64,000 nucleotides of DNA from Foliamicus sp965115835. GTDB taxonomy: Bacteria > Pseudomonadota > Gammaproteobacteria > Steroidobacterales > Foliamicaceae. Location: assembly GCA_965115835.1 (NCBI GenBank), contig OZ220471.1, positions 2,666,001-2,730,000 of the forward strand, read 5' to 3'. The notes below the pieces were generated by a model. The model saw nothing but the letters and a program-made list of their open reading frames with translations, had not been told where the DNA came from and ran no database searches. The translations under genes and the position numbers were made by a program. Positions 41,021 through 50,526 of the stretch are shown piece by piece (within the stretch, counting starts at the first letter, position 1; every line of letters starts with the position of its first letter).

Positions 41021-41454
41021 TGCTCAATGATCTGTCCCGGCCCGCAGGGCGCAGGCGTCGCAAGCGTGTGGGCCGCGGCGCCGCGGCTGGCGGCGGCAAG
41101 ACCTGCGGGCGCGGCCATAAGGGCCAGCGTTCGCGCTCCGGATCCGGGCGCATGCGCGGCTTCGAGGGCGGTCAGATGCCGCTGCAGCGACGCCTGCCCA
41201 AGGTGGGCTTCCGCTCTCGCACCGCCCGCCGTACCGCGCGCATTCGCACCAGCGAAATCGCGTCTCTGGGCGTTGGCGCCGTGGACCTCGCGCTGCTCAG
41301 GGAACGCGGGCTGGCGCGCTTCGACGCTCGGGCCGCCAAGGTATTCCTCAGCGGCGAGATCGCCGCGCCGGTGAAGCTGGTGGGTATCGCCGTGACTGCC
41401 GGGGCGCGCAAGGCCATCGAGGCGGCTGGCGGATCGGTGGAGGAGAAGCGCTGA
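41020..41454 (+). CDS. rplO: ribosomal protein uL15
   Basis: 144 residues. The glycine-rich N-terminus is RRRRKRVGRGAAAGGGKTCG and RGHKGQRSRSGSG. Then FEGGQMPLQRRLPKVGF. It is coupled to secY by TGATG. Confidence 0.98.
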   Translation: MLNDLSRPAGRRRRKRVGRGAAAGGGKTCGRGHKGQRSRSGSGRMRGFEGGQMPLQRRLPKVGFRSRTARRTARIRTSEIASLGVGAVDLALLRERGLARFDARAAKVFLSGEIAAPVKLVGIAVTAGARKAIEAAGGSVEEKR

Positions 41455-42803
41455 TGGCGCGGCGCGGTTCCGGCGGCGTGTTCAACCCCGCGTCCGCACT
41501 CGGCGAGGCCACCCGCTTCTCCGACCTGCGCAAGCGCCTGCTGTTTCTGGCAGGCGCGCTCGTCGTGTACCGCATCGGCGCCTTCATCCCCGTGCCCGGC
41601 GTGGATCCGGACGCCCTGGCGCAGTTCTTCCAGCAGCAGGAAGGCACCATCCTGAGCATGATGAACATGTTCTCCGGGGGCGCGCTGGAACGGCTGTCGA
41701 TCTTCGCGCTCGGCATCATGCCCTATATCTCCGCCTCGATCATCATGCAGTTGGCTGGCGTGGTTGTGCCCACGCTGGCCCAGCTCCGCAAGGAAGGCGA
41801 GTCCGGCCGCCGCCAGATCGTCAAGTACACCCGCTATTTCACCGTGGTCCTGGCTACCTTCCAGTCCATCGCCATGTCGGCGGCGTTGCAAGGGCAGGGG
41901 GTAGTCATCGATCCCGGCCCGGCCTTCGTGATGACGGCGGCGCTCACGCTCACCACCGGCACCGTGTTCCTGATGTGGCTGGGCGAGCAGATCACGGAGC
42001 GCGGCATCGGCAACGGCATTTCCATGATCATCCTCGCCAGCATCCTTGCCGGGCTGCCGTCGGCCTTCGGCGGCACCCTGCAGCTGGTGGGCACCGGCGA
42101 GCTGAGCGGCGCATTCGCACTGATCCTGATGCTCCTGATCCTGGGCGTGACCGCTTTCGTGGTGTTCGTGGAACGCGCCCAGCGGCGCATCCCGGTCAAC
42201 TACGCCAAGCGCATGCAGGGCCGGCGCATGTATGCCGGCCAATCCAGCCACCTGCCGTTCAAGCTCAACATGTCCGGCGTGATTCCGCCCATCTTCGCCA
42301 GCAGCATCATCCTGTTTCCCGCCACGCTTGCCTCCTGGTTCGGAACCGCCGAGGGCTTCGGCTGGCTGCAGACCCTGGGCGCCCGCCTTTCGCCGGGGCA
42401 GCCCGTCTACGTGATGCTCTACGGCGGGCTGATCCTGTTCTTCGCGTTCTTCTACACGGCGCTGGTGTTCAACGCGCGGGACACCGCCGATAACCTGAGG
42501 CGTTCGGGCGCCTTCATCCCCGGCATCCGTCCGGGCCGGCAAACAGCCGATTACATCGACCGGGTCCTCACCCGCATCACCCTGTGGGGCGGCCTGTACA
42601 TCACCGCCGTGTGCCTGATGCCGGAGTTCCTTATCATGCAATGGCAGGTGCCGTTCTACTTTGGCGGCACCTCGCTGCTCATCATGGTGGTGGTCACCAT
42701 GGATTTCCTGGCCCAACTGCAGGCGCACATGATGTCGCACCAGTACGAGGGTCTGATGAAAAAGGCCAACCTGGGCTCGTACGGCCGCCGGGGGCCGCGC
42801 TGA
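41454..42803 (+). CDS. secY: preprotein translocase channel SecY
   Basis: 449 residues with ten predicted spans. Motifs: LRKRLLFLAGALVVYRIGAF, the plug/pore segment FSGGALERLSIFALGIMPYI, ITERGIGNGISMIILASI and YYTALVFNA-like FFYTALVFNARDTADNLRRS. It forms the inner-membrane Sec channel with SecE (16254). Its position at the end of spc is conserved. Confidence 0.98.
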   Translation: MARRGSGGVFNPASALGEATRFSDLRKRLLFLAGALVVYRIGAFIPVPGVDPDALAQFFQQQEGTILSMMNMFSGGALERLSIFALGIMPYISASIIMQLAGVVVPTLAQLRKEGESGRRQIVKYTRYFTVVLATFQSIAMSAALQGQGVVIDPGPAFVMTAALTLTTGTVFLMWLGEQITERGIGNGISMIILASILAGLPSAFGGTLQLVGTGELSGAFALILMLLILGVTAFVVFVERAQRRIPVNYAKRMQGRRMYAGQSSHLPFKLNMSGVIPPIFASSIILFPATLASWFGTAEGFGWLQTLGARLSPGQPVYVMLYGGLILFFAFFYTALVFNARDTADNLRRSGAFIPGIRPGRQTADYIDRVLTRITLWGGLYITAVCLMPEFLIMQWQVPFYFGGTSLLIMVVVTMDFLAQLQAHMMSHQYEGLMKKANLGSYGRRGPR

Positions 42804-42837
42804 AGGACCGGCTTGGGGAACATGAAGGAGAAAGCTT

Positions 42838-42951
42838 GTGAAAGTACGCGCATCGGTAAGGAAGATTTGCCGCAATTGCAAAATTGTGCGGCGCCGCGGC
42901 GTGCTGCGCGTCTTGTGCACGGACCCGCGGCACAAGCAGCGGCAGGGTTGA
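42838..42951 (+). CDS. rpmJ: ribosomal protein bL36 (zinc-binding form)
   Basis: 37 residues, GTG start seven bases after GGAG. It begins MKVRASVRKICRNCKIVRRR. The zinc ligands are C11, C14, C27 and H32. Its position between secY and rpsM is as in other proteobacteria. Too short for many gene finders. Confidence 0.95.
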   Translation: MKVRASVRKICRNCKIVRRRGVLRVLCTDPRHKQRQG

Positions 42952-43012
42952 GAGCAGTGCCCGGGCAGCCACCCGTTGCGGCTCCGTTCCTCGCCGGCAG
43001 GGAGGGCTGAGC

Positions 43013-43369
43013 ATGGCGCGCATCGCCGGAATCAACGTGCCCGTATACAAGCATGTGCGCATCGCGCTCACGCACATCTACGGTATCGGCCCCAGTCGCG
43101 CGCTGGAGGTTTGCGCGCTCTCGAACGTGCCTCCCGACGAGCAGGTGAAGGATCTGGACGAGGCCTCGGTCGAGAGGATCCGCGCAACGGTGGCCCGCTA
43201 CCGGCTCGAGGGCGACCTGCGTCGCGAGAACTCCATGAACGTCAAGCGGCTGATGGACCTGGGCTGCTACCGCGGGCTGCGCCATCGGCGCGGGCTGCCG
43301 GTACGCGGCCAGCGCAGCCGCACCAACGCGCGCACCCGCAAGGGGCCGCGCCGTCCCATCCGCAAGTAG
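43013..43369 (+). CDS. rpsM: ribosomal protein uS13
   Basis: 118 residues from ATG 43013 after GGAGGG. It has RIAGINVPVYKHVRIALTHI and the C-terminal GLRHRRGLPVRGQRSRTNAR. It forms the 30S head bridge to L5. Confidence 0.98.
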   Translation: MARIAGINVPVYKHVRIALTHIYGIGPSRALEVCALSNVPPDEQVKDLDEASVERIRATVARYRLEGDLRRENSMNVKRLMDLGCYRGLRHRRGLPVRGQRSRTNARTRKGPRRPIRK

Positions 43370-43379
43370 GGGGCCTCTC

Positions 43380-43766
43380 ATGGCACGACCGAAACCCCGG
43401 AAAAAAACGGCCAGGCGCAACGTTACCGAAGGCGTTGCGCACATTCACGCGTCGTTCAACAACACCATCATCACGATCACCGACCCGCAGGGCAACGCAC
43501 TGTCCTGGGCCACCTCCGGCGGCTCGGGTTTTCGCGGCTCGCGCAAGTCCACGCCCTTTGCCGCCCAGGTGGCTGCCGAGCGCGCCGCCAACCGAGCGCG
43601 CGAAATGGGCATGTCCAGCCTGCAGGTACGCGTGCGGGGCCCCGGACCCGGACGCGAGTCGGCGGTGCGTGCGCTCAACGCCGCCGGTTTTCGTATCACC
43701 CACATCAAGGATGTCACGCCCATTCCTCATAACGGCTGCCGCGCGCCCAAGCGGCGCCGCGTATAG
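43380..43766 (+). CDS. rpsK: ribosomal protein uS11
   Basis: 128 residues. It has GVAHIHASFNNTIITITDPQ and SGGSGFRGSRKSTPFAAQVA. The tail GCRAPKRRRV is typical. It is part of the 30S platform. It is 10 bp after rpsM. Confidence 0.98.
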   Translation: MARPKPRKKTARRNVTEGVAHIHASFNNTIITITDPQGNALSWATSGGSGFRGSRKSTPFAAQVAAERAANRAREMGMSSLQVRVRGPGPGRESAVRALNAAGFRITHIKDVTPIPHNGCRAPKRRRV

Positions 43767-43778
43767 GGGGCAGGCGGC

Positions 43779-44402
43779 ATGGCTCGCTATACCGGACCGG
43801 TTTGCAAGCTCTCGCGGCGCGAGGGCATGGACCTCCTGCTCAAGAGCCGGGTCCGCTCGCTGGAGGACAAGTGCCGGCACGACCGGCCGCCGGGAGCGCG
43901 CAGCACGCAGCGCCCCGGTCGTCTCTCCGACTACGGCCTGCAACTCCGCGAGAAGCAGAAGCTGCGCCGTATCTACGGCGTTCTGGAGCGGCAGTTCCGC
44001 AACTACTACAAGCGCGCCGCGCGCCAGAAGGGCTCCACCGGCGAGAACCTGCTGCGCCTGCTGGAAGGCCGGCTGGACAACATCGTGTATCGTCTGGGTT
44101 TTGCCGCTACCCGCCCCGAGGCCCGGCAGCTGGTCTCGCATCGCGGCGTACAGGTGAACGGTCGCCCGGTCAACATCCCGTCCTTCCAGGTGGAGGCGGG
44201 CGATGTCGTTGCCGTGCATCCGCGCGCGCGGGAGCATCTGAGGATCCGCAACGCCCTGGAAATTGCCCGCCAGCTCGGTTTGCCCGAGTGGCTGGAGGTG
44301 GATGAAGAGGCCCTGTCCGGCGTCGTCAAGAGCCTGCCCGAGCGCGAGGAAGTCCTTCCCGACATCAACGAAAGTCTGGTTGTCGAGCTTTATTCGAAAT
44401 AA
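43779..44402 (+). CDS. rpsD: ribosomal protein uS4
   Basis: 207 residues. It has YTGPVCKLSRREGMDLLLKS, LREKQKLRRIYGVLERQFRN and the S4 RNA-binding domain LDNIVYRLGFAATRPEARQL then HRGVQVNGRPVNIPS. S4 controls the alpha operon in E. coli. It is 15 bp before rpoA. Confidence 0.98.
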   Translation: MARYTGPVCKLSRREGMDLLLKSRVRSLEDKCRHDRPPGARSTQRPGRLSDYGLQLREKQKLRRIYGVLERQFRNYYKRAARQKGSTGENLLRLLEGRLDNIVYRLGFAATRPEARQLVSHRGVQVNGRPVNIPSFQVEAGDVVAVHPRAREHLRIRNALEIARQLGLPEWLEVDEEALSGVVKSLPEREEVLPDINESLVVELYSK

Positions 44403-44417
44403 TCGGAGTTCTAGCGC

Positions 44418-45413
44418 ATGGACCAATCCGTACATACCTTCCTGAAACCCCGCATCGTGAAAGTGGAGGAGCGCGGCGCACCCAACCGGGCGCGCATCAC
44501 CATCGAGCCTCTGGAGCGCGGTTTCGGCCATACACTGGGCAACGCGCTGCGCCGCCTGCTGCTTTCCAGCATGCCGGGCGCGGCCATCGTCGAGGCCGAA
44601 ATCCACAATCAGGTGCTGCATGAGTACAGCGCCATTGAGGGCGTCAAGGAAGATGTGGTGGAAATCCTTCTCAACCTCAAGGGAGTGGCCGTGCGCATGC
44701 ACGCGCGCTCCAGCGCCGAGTTGATGCTGGTGAAGAAGGGGCCGGGCCAGGTCACCGCAGGCGACATCGCCACCGATCACGATGTGGTCATCGCCAATCC
44801 GGACCAGCACATTGCCACGCTCACCTCGGGCGTGGAACTGGGCATGCGGCTGGTCGTGGCTACCGGGCGCGGCTATCGACCCGCCACCCGTACCGCCGAG
44901 GTGACCGAAGGCGCCGTCACCATGGGGCGGCTGCAGCTCGACGCCTCGTTCAGCCCGGTGCGGCGCGTGAGCTACGATGTGGAAGCCGCGCGCGTGGAAC
45001 GGCGCACCGATCTCGACCGGCTGATCGTGGAACTGGAGACCAACGGCACCATCGACCCGGGCGATGCGGTGCGGCGAGCCGGCGAAATCCTGCGCGACCA
45101 GTTGGCCGTGTTCGTGGAATTGGCGCCCAGCGAGAGCGTGGGGATGCTGGGGCTGGATTCGCAGTTGCGCCAGCTCTACATGTCGCCCGTCGAGGACCTG
45201 CAACTCAGCACGCGCTCGTTGAATTGTCTCAAGAGCGAAAACATCCATTTTGTGGGCGATCTGGTGAAGAAGACCGAAACAGAGCTGCTGCGCACCCCCA
45301 ATTTCGGCAGGAAAACGCTCGAAGAGATCAGCGAGAAGCTGGGCGAACGGGAGCTCGAGCTGGGCACTGACCTGCCTGATTGGCCGCCGGCCGGACTCAG
45401 GACGGCCGCCTGA
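44418..45413 (+). CDS. rpoA: RNA polymerase alpha subunit
   Basis: 331 residues (329 in E. coli). The NTD has RITIEPLERGFGHTLGNALR, then LLSSMPGAAIVEAEIHNQV. The linker leads to the CTD with LQLSTRSLNCLKSENIHFVG and TPNFGRKTLEEISEKLGE, the UP-element and activator-binding domain. It assembles beta and beta'. Confidence 0.99.
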   Translation: MDQSVHTFLKPRIVKVEERGAPNRARITIEPLERGFGHTLGNALRRLLLSSMPGAAIVEAEIHNQVLHEYSAIEGVKEDVVEILLNLKGVAVRMHARSSAELMLVKKGPGQVTAGDIATDHDVVIANPDQHIATLTSGVELGMRLVVATGRGYRPATRTAEVTEGAVTMGRLQLDASFSPVRRVSYDVEAARVERRTDLDRLIVELETNGTIDPGDAVRRAGEILRDQLAVFVELAPSESVGMLGLDSQLRQLYMSPVEDLQLSTRSLNCLKSENIHFVGDLVKKTETELLRTPNFGRKTLEEISEKLGERELELGTDLPDWPPAGLRTAA

Positions 45414-45435
45414 CCCCGCAAGGGAAGATCCCGCG

Positions 45436-45804
45436 ATGCGTCACCGCAAATCCGGTCGCAGCCTGGGTCGCGACAGTGCCCACAGGCGCGCCATGTTCCG
45501 CAACATGGCCGCCTCGCTGATCGAGCACGAGCGCATCACTACCACCGTGCCCAGGGCCAGGGAACTGAGGCGCGTGGTGGAGCCGCTGATCACGCTGGCC
45601 GGCGAAGACGGCGTGGCGCGTCGCCGGCTGGCCTTCAGCCGCCTGCGCAACCGCAAGGCCGTGGGCAAGCTGTTCAACGAGCTGGGGCCGCGCTACAAGG
45701 CGCGGCCCGGCGGCTACCTGAGCATTCTCAAGAAGGGCCCCCGCCCGGGCGACGCCGCCCCCATGGCTATTGTTCGTCTCGTCGAAGATTCGCCTCCCGA
45801 ATAG
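45436..45804 (+). CDS. rplQ: ribosomal protein bL17
   Basis: 122 residues. It starts MRHRKSGRSLGRDSAHRRAM and includes LIEHERITTTVPRARELRRV. It is the last gene of the alpha set. No clear intrinsic terminator was found in the 179 bp that follow, though a TATACT box (45926-45931) may serve the next gene. Confidence 0.97.
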   Translation: MRHRKSGRSLGRDSAHRRAMFRNMAASLIEHERITTTVPRARELRRVVEPLITLAGEDGVARRRLAFSRLRNRKAVGKLFNELGPRYKARPGGYLSILKKGPRPGDAAPMAIVRLVEDSPPE

Positions 45805-45983
45805 CTCCGCCGGGGAACAAGATCTTCTCCCGAACCCGGGGCCTGTTGCTTTCGGCGGGGGGCAGGACGCCCTCGCGCCGCGGGCAGATGACGTCATGCG
45901 GCCCATGCGGCGGTGGCGGACGCGCTATACTTGCGGGCCAATCTGCGCGGCAGGACGCTGCGAATATCAATCGGAAGCAAGCG

Positions 45984-47108
45984 ATGCCCGATTCAGCGCA
46001 CAGGGTTTCGGTTCGCGCCGGAACCTTTCTCTTGCTGGCGCCGGCCAGTCTGGCGCTGCTTGCGTCCGGCTGCGGCGAAGAAGACCCGGGCGGCAGTGCG
46101 GGCCGCTCCGGAGGTTCGCCGCTGGTGATTACCGAGGCCGTGGCGCAGGGCGGCATCACCGACCGCTACATAGCCCTGGCCACGGCCCGCGCCAACGAAG
46201 CCATCGACGTGACGCCGCGCATTTCCAGCGTGGTGTCGGCCATTCGCTTCGAGGAAGGGGAGAGCGTCAGCGAAGGCGAGGTGCTGGTGGAACTCGACAG
46301 CCGTGAAATTCGCGCCGATCTGGATCTGGCCGAAGCCAACCTGAGGGAGCGGCGCAGCCGCTTCGCCCGCCTGGAGGCGCTGGCCGCCAGCCAGGCGGTG
46401 TCCGAAGTGGAGCTGGAAGAAATCCAGGCCCAGCTCCAAGTGTCCGAAGCCCAGGTGAACTCGGCCCGCGCCCGCCTGGAGGACACGGTCATCCGTGCGC
46501 CGTTTTCCGGCGAGATGGGCCTGCGGCGCGTCAGCGTGGGCGGACTGGTGCAGCCCAGCACCGTCATTGCCACGCTCGACGACATCGCCGTGATGAAGTT
46601 GGAGTTTTCGGTGCCCGAGGAATACCTGGGAGTGGTGCGAGAGGGCTTGGCGATTCGTGCTGCCGCCGCGGCCTGGCCGGAGCGGATGTTTGACGGCGCG
46701 GTGGTGAGCGTGGACAGCCGCGTGGATCCGATGACTCGCTCGCTGGCGGTGGTGGCCCTTTTGCCCAACGAGGATCGCGCGCTCAAGCCCGGCATGTTCC
46801 TCAAGGTGGATATTTCCAGGCGCCGCGAGAATGTGGTGCTGGTGCCGGAAGCGACGCTGGTGCCGCGCCGGGGGCGGCAATTCGTTTATGTGGTGGAAGA
46901 GGGCCGCGCCGTGGAGCGTCAGGTAACTCTGGGTTCGCGCCGTCCGGGCCAGGTGGAGATCGTGGACGGCCTCAAGCCCGGCGAGCAAATCGTCACGCAG
47001 GGATTGCAGCGCATACGCGACGGACTTCCGGTGCGCGTGGCCGACATTCCGGCCGCGGCGCCGCCCGGCCGCCCGGCCGCCGGCGCGCCCGCGGGATCGC
47101 AGGAATGA
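45984..47108 (+). CDS. RND efflux periplasmic adaptor (lipoprotein)
   Basis: 374 residues from ATG 45984. A lipoprotein signal peptide ends in LLASGC, with the lipid-modified Cys at 30. The body is a membrane-fusion protein: barrel/lipoyl half VSAIRFEEGESVSEGEVLVE, coiled-coil hairpin (about 95-150), second lipoyl half LEDTVIRAPFSGEMGLRRVS, and beta-barrel GLKPGEQIVTQGLQRI. It bridges the RND pump and an outer-membrane channel. It lies directly upstream of the pump (21 bp). Drug or metabolite specificity cannot be told. Confidence 0.92.
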   Translation: MPDSAHRVSVRAGTFLLLAPASLALLASGCGEEDPGGSAGRSGGSPLVITEAVAQGGITDRYIALATARANEAIDVTPRISSVVSAIRFEEGESVSEGEVLVELDSREIRADLDLAEANLRERRSRFARLEALAASQAVSEVELEEIQAQLQVSEAQVNSARARLEDTVIRAPFSGEMGLRRVSVGGLVQPSTVIATLDDIAVMKLEFSVPEEYLGVVREGLAIRAAAAAWPERMFDGAVVSVDSRVDPMTRSLAVVALLPNEDRALKPGMFLKVDISRRRENVVLVPEATLVPRRGRQFVYVVEEGRAVERQVTLGSRRPGQVEIVDGLKPGEQIVTQGLQRIRDGLPVRVADIPAAAPPGRPAAGAPAGSQE

Positions 47109-47129
47109 CGCCGCGGGCTTTCTGACAGC

Positions 47130-50100
47130 GTGCTGATTTCCGATATTTCCGTGCGCCGGCCAGTGTTGGCCGCCGTGATCAGTCTGGTGCTTCTGATCCT
47201 CGGCCTGCTGGCCGGCAGCATGCTGTCGGTGCGCGAGTATCCCAATATACAGTCGCCGGTGGTGTCCATCGACACACGCTACACCGGCGCTTCCGGCGAC
47301 GTGATCGAGCGCCGCATCACCCAGGTGCTCGAAGATCAGGTGGCCGGTATCGAAGGCGTGGTGAAGATGACTTCGAGCAGCCAGGACGAGCGCTCCATGA
47401 TTACCATGGAGTTCGGGCTGGATCGCGATATGGACGCCGCCGCCAACGATGTGCGCGAGCGCGTGTCGCGGGTGTTGCGCGCCTTGCCGGAGGAGGCCGA
47501 CCCGCCGCAGATCACCAAGCGGGACCGCATGACGGACGCCGTCATGTACGTGGATGTGTCCAGCGACACCCGCTCGGCGATGGAGGTGACCGATTACGCC
47601 GAGCGCAATATCGTGGACCGCCTGAGCGTGATGGATGGCGTGGCTTCGGTTCGCCTGAGCGGCGGCCGGCGCCCCGCAATGCGCGTGTGGCTGGATCGCG
47701 ACGCCCTGGCTGCCCGCGGCCTGACCGTGAGGGATGTGGAGAATACGCTGCGGCGCGAGAATGTGGAGTTGCCGGCCGGTCGCATCGAGTCCGTGGACCG
47801 CGAATTCACCTTGCGTGCGATCACTCGTCTGGTCACGCCGGAAGACTTCGGGGCGCTGGTGATCGGCCGCGGCGCGTCGGGCCGCTTCGTGCGCCTCGAC
47901 GAAGTCGCCGACATTCGCCGGGAACCGGAAGACACGCGTTCGATCGCCCGCTCCAACAGGCAGGCGGCCGTGAGCCTGGGGATCGTGCCGCGGCCCCAAG
48001 CCAACATCGTGGCCGTCAACCGGGGCGTGGCCGCAGAGGTGGATCGGCTGCAGGCGGGGCTGCCCGACGACATCAACCTGTCGATAAATCTGGACTTCTC
48101 CGAATTCGTGGGTCAGTCCATCGCCGAGGTGGTCAAGGCGCTGGCGATCGCGCTGGGCGTGGTGCTGGTGGTGATGCTCCTGTTCCTCAACTCCTGGCGC
48201 GCCACTCTGATACCCGGGCTGACCATCCCGGTGTCCGTCATCGCCGTGGCTGTGGTGCTCGCAATCCTGGGCTACACCATCAACACGCTGACCCTGCTGG
48301 CGGCGGTGCTGGCGATCGGGCTGGTGGTGGATGACGCGATCGTGGTGCTGGAGAACATCGTGCGCCACCGCGAGCAGGGGCGCCCGCCGCTGCTTGCCGC
48401 CATCGACGGCAGCCGCCAGATCGGCTTTGCCGTGATCGCCACCACGGTGGTGCTGGTTTCCGTTTTCCTGCCGGTGGCTTTTGCGCCTGGCCGCATCGGC
48501 GTGCTGTTCGGCGAATTCGGTATTGCGCTGGCTTCCGCAGTGATCTTTTCCTCGCTGGTGGCGCTCACCCTGGTGCCCATGCTGTGTTCCCGCATGATGC
48601 GTTCCCGGCAGCAGGTGGTCCAGTCCGAACACGGGCGCAGGCGGGGGCGGTCTTTTCGCGTTCTGGCTGACGCCTACCGCGCCGGCATGGCCCGGGCCCT
48701 GCGTGCGCCGTGGGTGGCGCTGGTGCTGGTGGCGGGGGTGTCCGCGGGCGGTTATTTCCTGCTCGATCAACTGCCCCGGGAATACGCGCCCACCGAAGAC
48801 CGCGGCATAGTGATTGTCATGGCGCAGGGCCCGGAAGGCGCCAGCTTCGACTACATGGATGACCAGATTTCGGCAATCGAGGACATCGCCATACGCCAGG
48901 TGGAAGCCGGCGAGGCCCGCCGCACCATCGTCCGCACCGGAGGCCGGGGCGGCGACAGCGAAATCAGCGTCGCCTTCATGTACATGCCGCTGGAGCCGCA
49001 GGATCAGCGCCGCCACAGCGCCGCGGAGATCGCCGGGCAGATGCGCGGCCCGATGGCCGCACTGCCGGGTGTGCGGGCCATGGTGTTTCTGCCGCCCAGC
49101 CTCAGCAGGGGCGGCGTTCGCAGCCTGCAGGTGGTGTTGCGCGGCAACGAATACGACCAGCTTGCGGAATGGCGCGACCGCGTGCTGGATCGGGTGCGCG
49201 AGAACCCGCGTATCATCGACATGACCTCGGACTACAACGAGACCAAGCCGCAGATCAAGGTGGTCGTGGACCGCGCCCGCGCCACCGATCTGGGCGTGTC
49301 GCTGCGCGAGGTGGGCGAAACACTGCAAACCATGCTGGGCTCGCGGCGCGTCACCACCTTCATCGAACGCGGCGAGGAATACAATGTTGTGTTGCAGGCC
49401 TCCGAGGACGACCGGCTCACGCCGCAGGATCTCAACAAGATCTACGTGCGCTCGGCTTCCGGCGATCTGGCGCCCCTGGCCAGCCTGGTGCGACTGGAAG
49501 AAAGCGCCGGTCCGCGCCAGTTCCAGCGCTTCAACCGCCGCCGTTCCATCAAGCTGTCCGCCGACCTGGCGCCGGGATACTCGATGGGCGAGGCGCTGGA
49601 CTTCATGAACACCGTGATCGCCGAGGAAGTCCAGGATGAATCGCTGAGCATCCAGTACGACGGCGAGTCGCAAGATTACATGGAGTCGGGCGGCCAGATC
49701 TACTCCAGCTTCCTTCTGGCGCTGCTCATCTGCTTTCTGGTGCTGGCGGCGCAGTTCGAAAGCTTCATCCATCCCTTGATCATCCTGCTGACGGTGCCCC
49801 TGGCGCTGGCCGGCGGCATGTTGGGCCTGAATGTGTTCGGAGGGTCGATCAACGTGTACAGCCTCATGGGCTGCATCCTGCTGATCGGTCTGGCGGCCAA
49901 GAACGGCATCCTGATCGTGGAATTTGCCAACCAGCTTCGCGACCGTGGCCTGCCGGTGGTCAAGGCGGTGCTGGAAGGCGCCGCCACCCGGCTGCGGCCA
50001 GTGCTGATGACCAGCATGTGCACGGTGGGCGGCTCCATCCCGCTGATCGTGAGCGGCGGCCCCGGATCCGAGGCCCGCCGGGCGCTGGGCGTGGTGGTGT

Positions 50101-50291
50101 TGGGCGGCGTGCTGGTGTCGGTGGTGCTTACCCTGTATGTGGTGCCCTGCGTTTACGCCATGCTGGCCGGCCGCACCCGCCCGGTCAACGCCGTCTCCCG
50201 GGCGGTTCAGGCGCTGCGCAAGCGCTACCCCCAGGGCGAGGGCGTTCACCAGACTCCCCTGATGCCGGCGCAGTCCGACCCCGGCAATTAG
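47130..50291 (+). CDS. RND (HAE1-type) efflux pump
   Basis: 1,053 residues, GTG start. It has twelve predicted spans in two halves. The N-terminus is SDISVRRPVLAAVISLVLLI. The proton-relay aspartates are in AIGLVVDDAIVVLENIVRH (D401, D402). The large periplasmic loops and the second-half span GCILLIGLAAKNGILIVEFA are complete. It exports hydrophobic compounds with the adjacent adaptor. No dedicated outer-membrane channel lies beside it; a shared TolC-type protein is expected. Confidence 0.95.
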   Translation: MLISDISVRRPVLAAVISLVLLILGLLAGSMLSVREYPNIQSPVVSIDTRYTGASGDVIERRITQVLEDQVAGIEGVVKMTSSSQDERSMITMEFGLDRDMDAAANDVRERVSRVLRALPEEADPPQITKRDRMTDAVMYVDVSSDTRSAMEVTDYAERNIVDRLSVMDGVASVRLSGGRRPAMRVWLDRDALAARGLTVRDVENTLRRENVELPAGRIESVDREFTLRAITRLVTPEDFGALVIGRGASGRFVRLDEVADIRREPEDTRSIARSNRQAAVSLGIVPRPQANIVAVNRGVAAEVDRLQAGLPDDINLSINLDFSEFVGQSIAEVVKALAIALGVVLVVMLLFLNSWRATLIPGLTIPVSVIAVAVVLAILGYTINTLTLLAAVLAIGLVVDDAIVVLENIVRHREQGRPPLLAAIDGSRQIGFAVIATTVVLVSVFLPVAFAPGRIGVLFGEFGIALASAVIFSSLVALTLVPMLCSRMMRSRQQVVQSEHGRRRGRSFRVLADAYRAGMARALRAPWVALVLVAGVSAGGYFLLDQLPREYAPTEDRGIVIVMAQGPEGASFDYMDDQISAIEDIAIRQVEAGEARRTIVRTGGRGGDSEISVAFMYMPLEPQDQRRHSAAEIAGQMRGPMAALPGVRAMVFLPPSLSRGGVRSLQVVLRGNEYDQLAEWRDRVLDRVRENPRIIDMTSDYNETKPQIKVVVDRARATDLGVSLREVGETLQTMLGSRRVTTFIERGEEYNVVLQASEDDRLTPQDLNKIYVRSASGDLAPLASLVRLEESAGPRQFQRFNRRRSIKLSADLAPGYSMGEALDFMNTVIAEEVQDESLSIQYDGESQDYMESGGQIYSSFLLALLICFLVLAAQFESFIHPLIILLTVPLALAGGMLGLNVFGGSINVYSLMGCILLIGLAAKNGILIVEFANQLRDRGLPVVKAVLEGAATRLRPVLMTSMCTVGGSIPLIVSGGPGSEARRALGVVVLGGVLVSVVLTLYVVPCVYAMLAGRTRPVNAVSRAVQALRKRYPQGEGVHQTPLMPAQSDPGN

Positions 50292-50340
50292 CACGGAGGT
50301 CTCACCGGATGGCGAAATCCCGGGGCGATGGATGTCGCGG

Positions 50341-50461
50341 CAGCAATTCCCGCCAAGCGTGACAATGCTCGAAAATCAGCTCCGGTCAAACGCCTGAATA
50401 GTCACAAGCTTGGGTATCCGGCCCTGAACGAACCACTCTGCATCATTAGCGGGAATTGCTG
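50341..50461. repeat. 13-bp perfect inverted repeat, 95-bp loop
   Basis: CAGCAATTCCCGC (50341-50353) and its complement (50449-50461) lie in the 235-bp gap between the RND pump gene and rplY. GATGTCGCGG occurs next to each arm in direct orientation. The rest of the gap has no gene. Confidence 0.7.
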
Positions 50462-50526
50462 ATGTCGCGGTGCGGCGTGTCCAGGCGGGTGCGCGCTGAG
50501 GCTTCGGTAGTACAATCGCATCCGCC

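Noticed and set aside
45805..45860. Intrinsic terminator after rplQ
   Set aside because: GC-rich pairing is possible but no T-tract follows.
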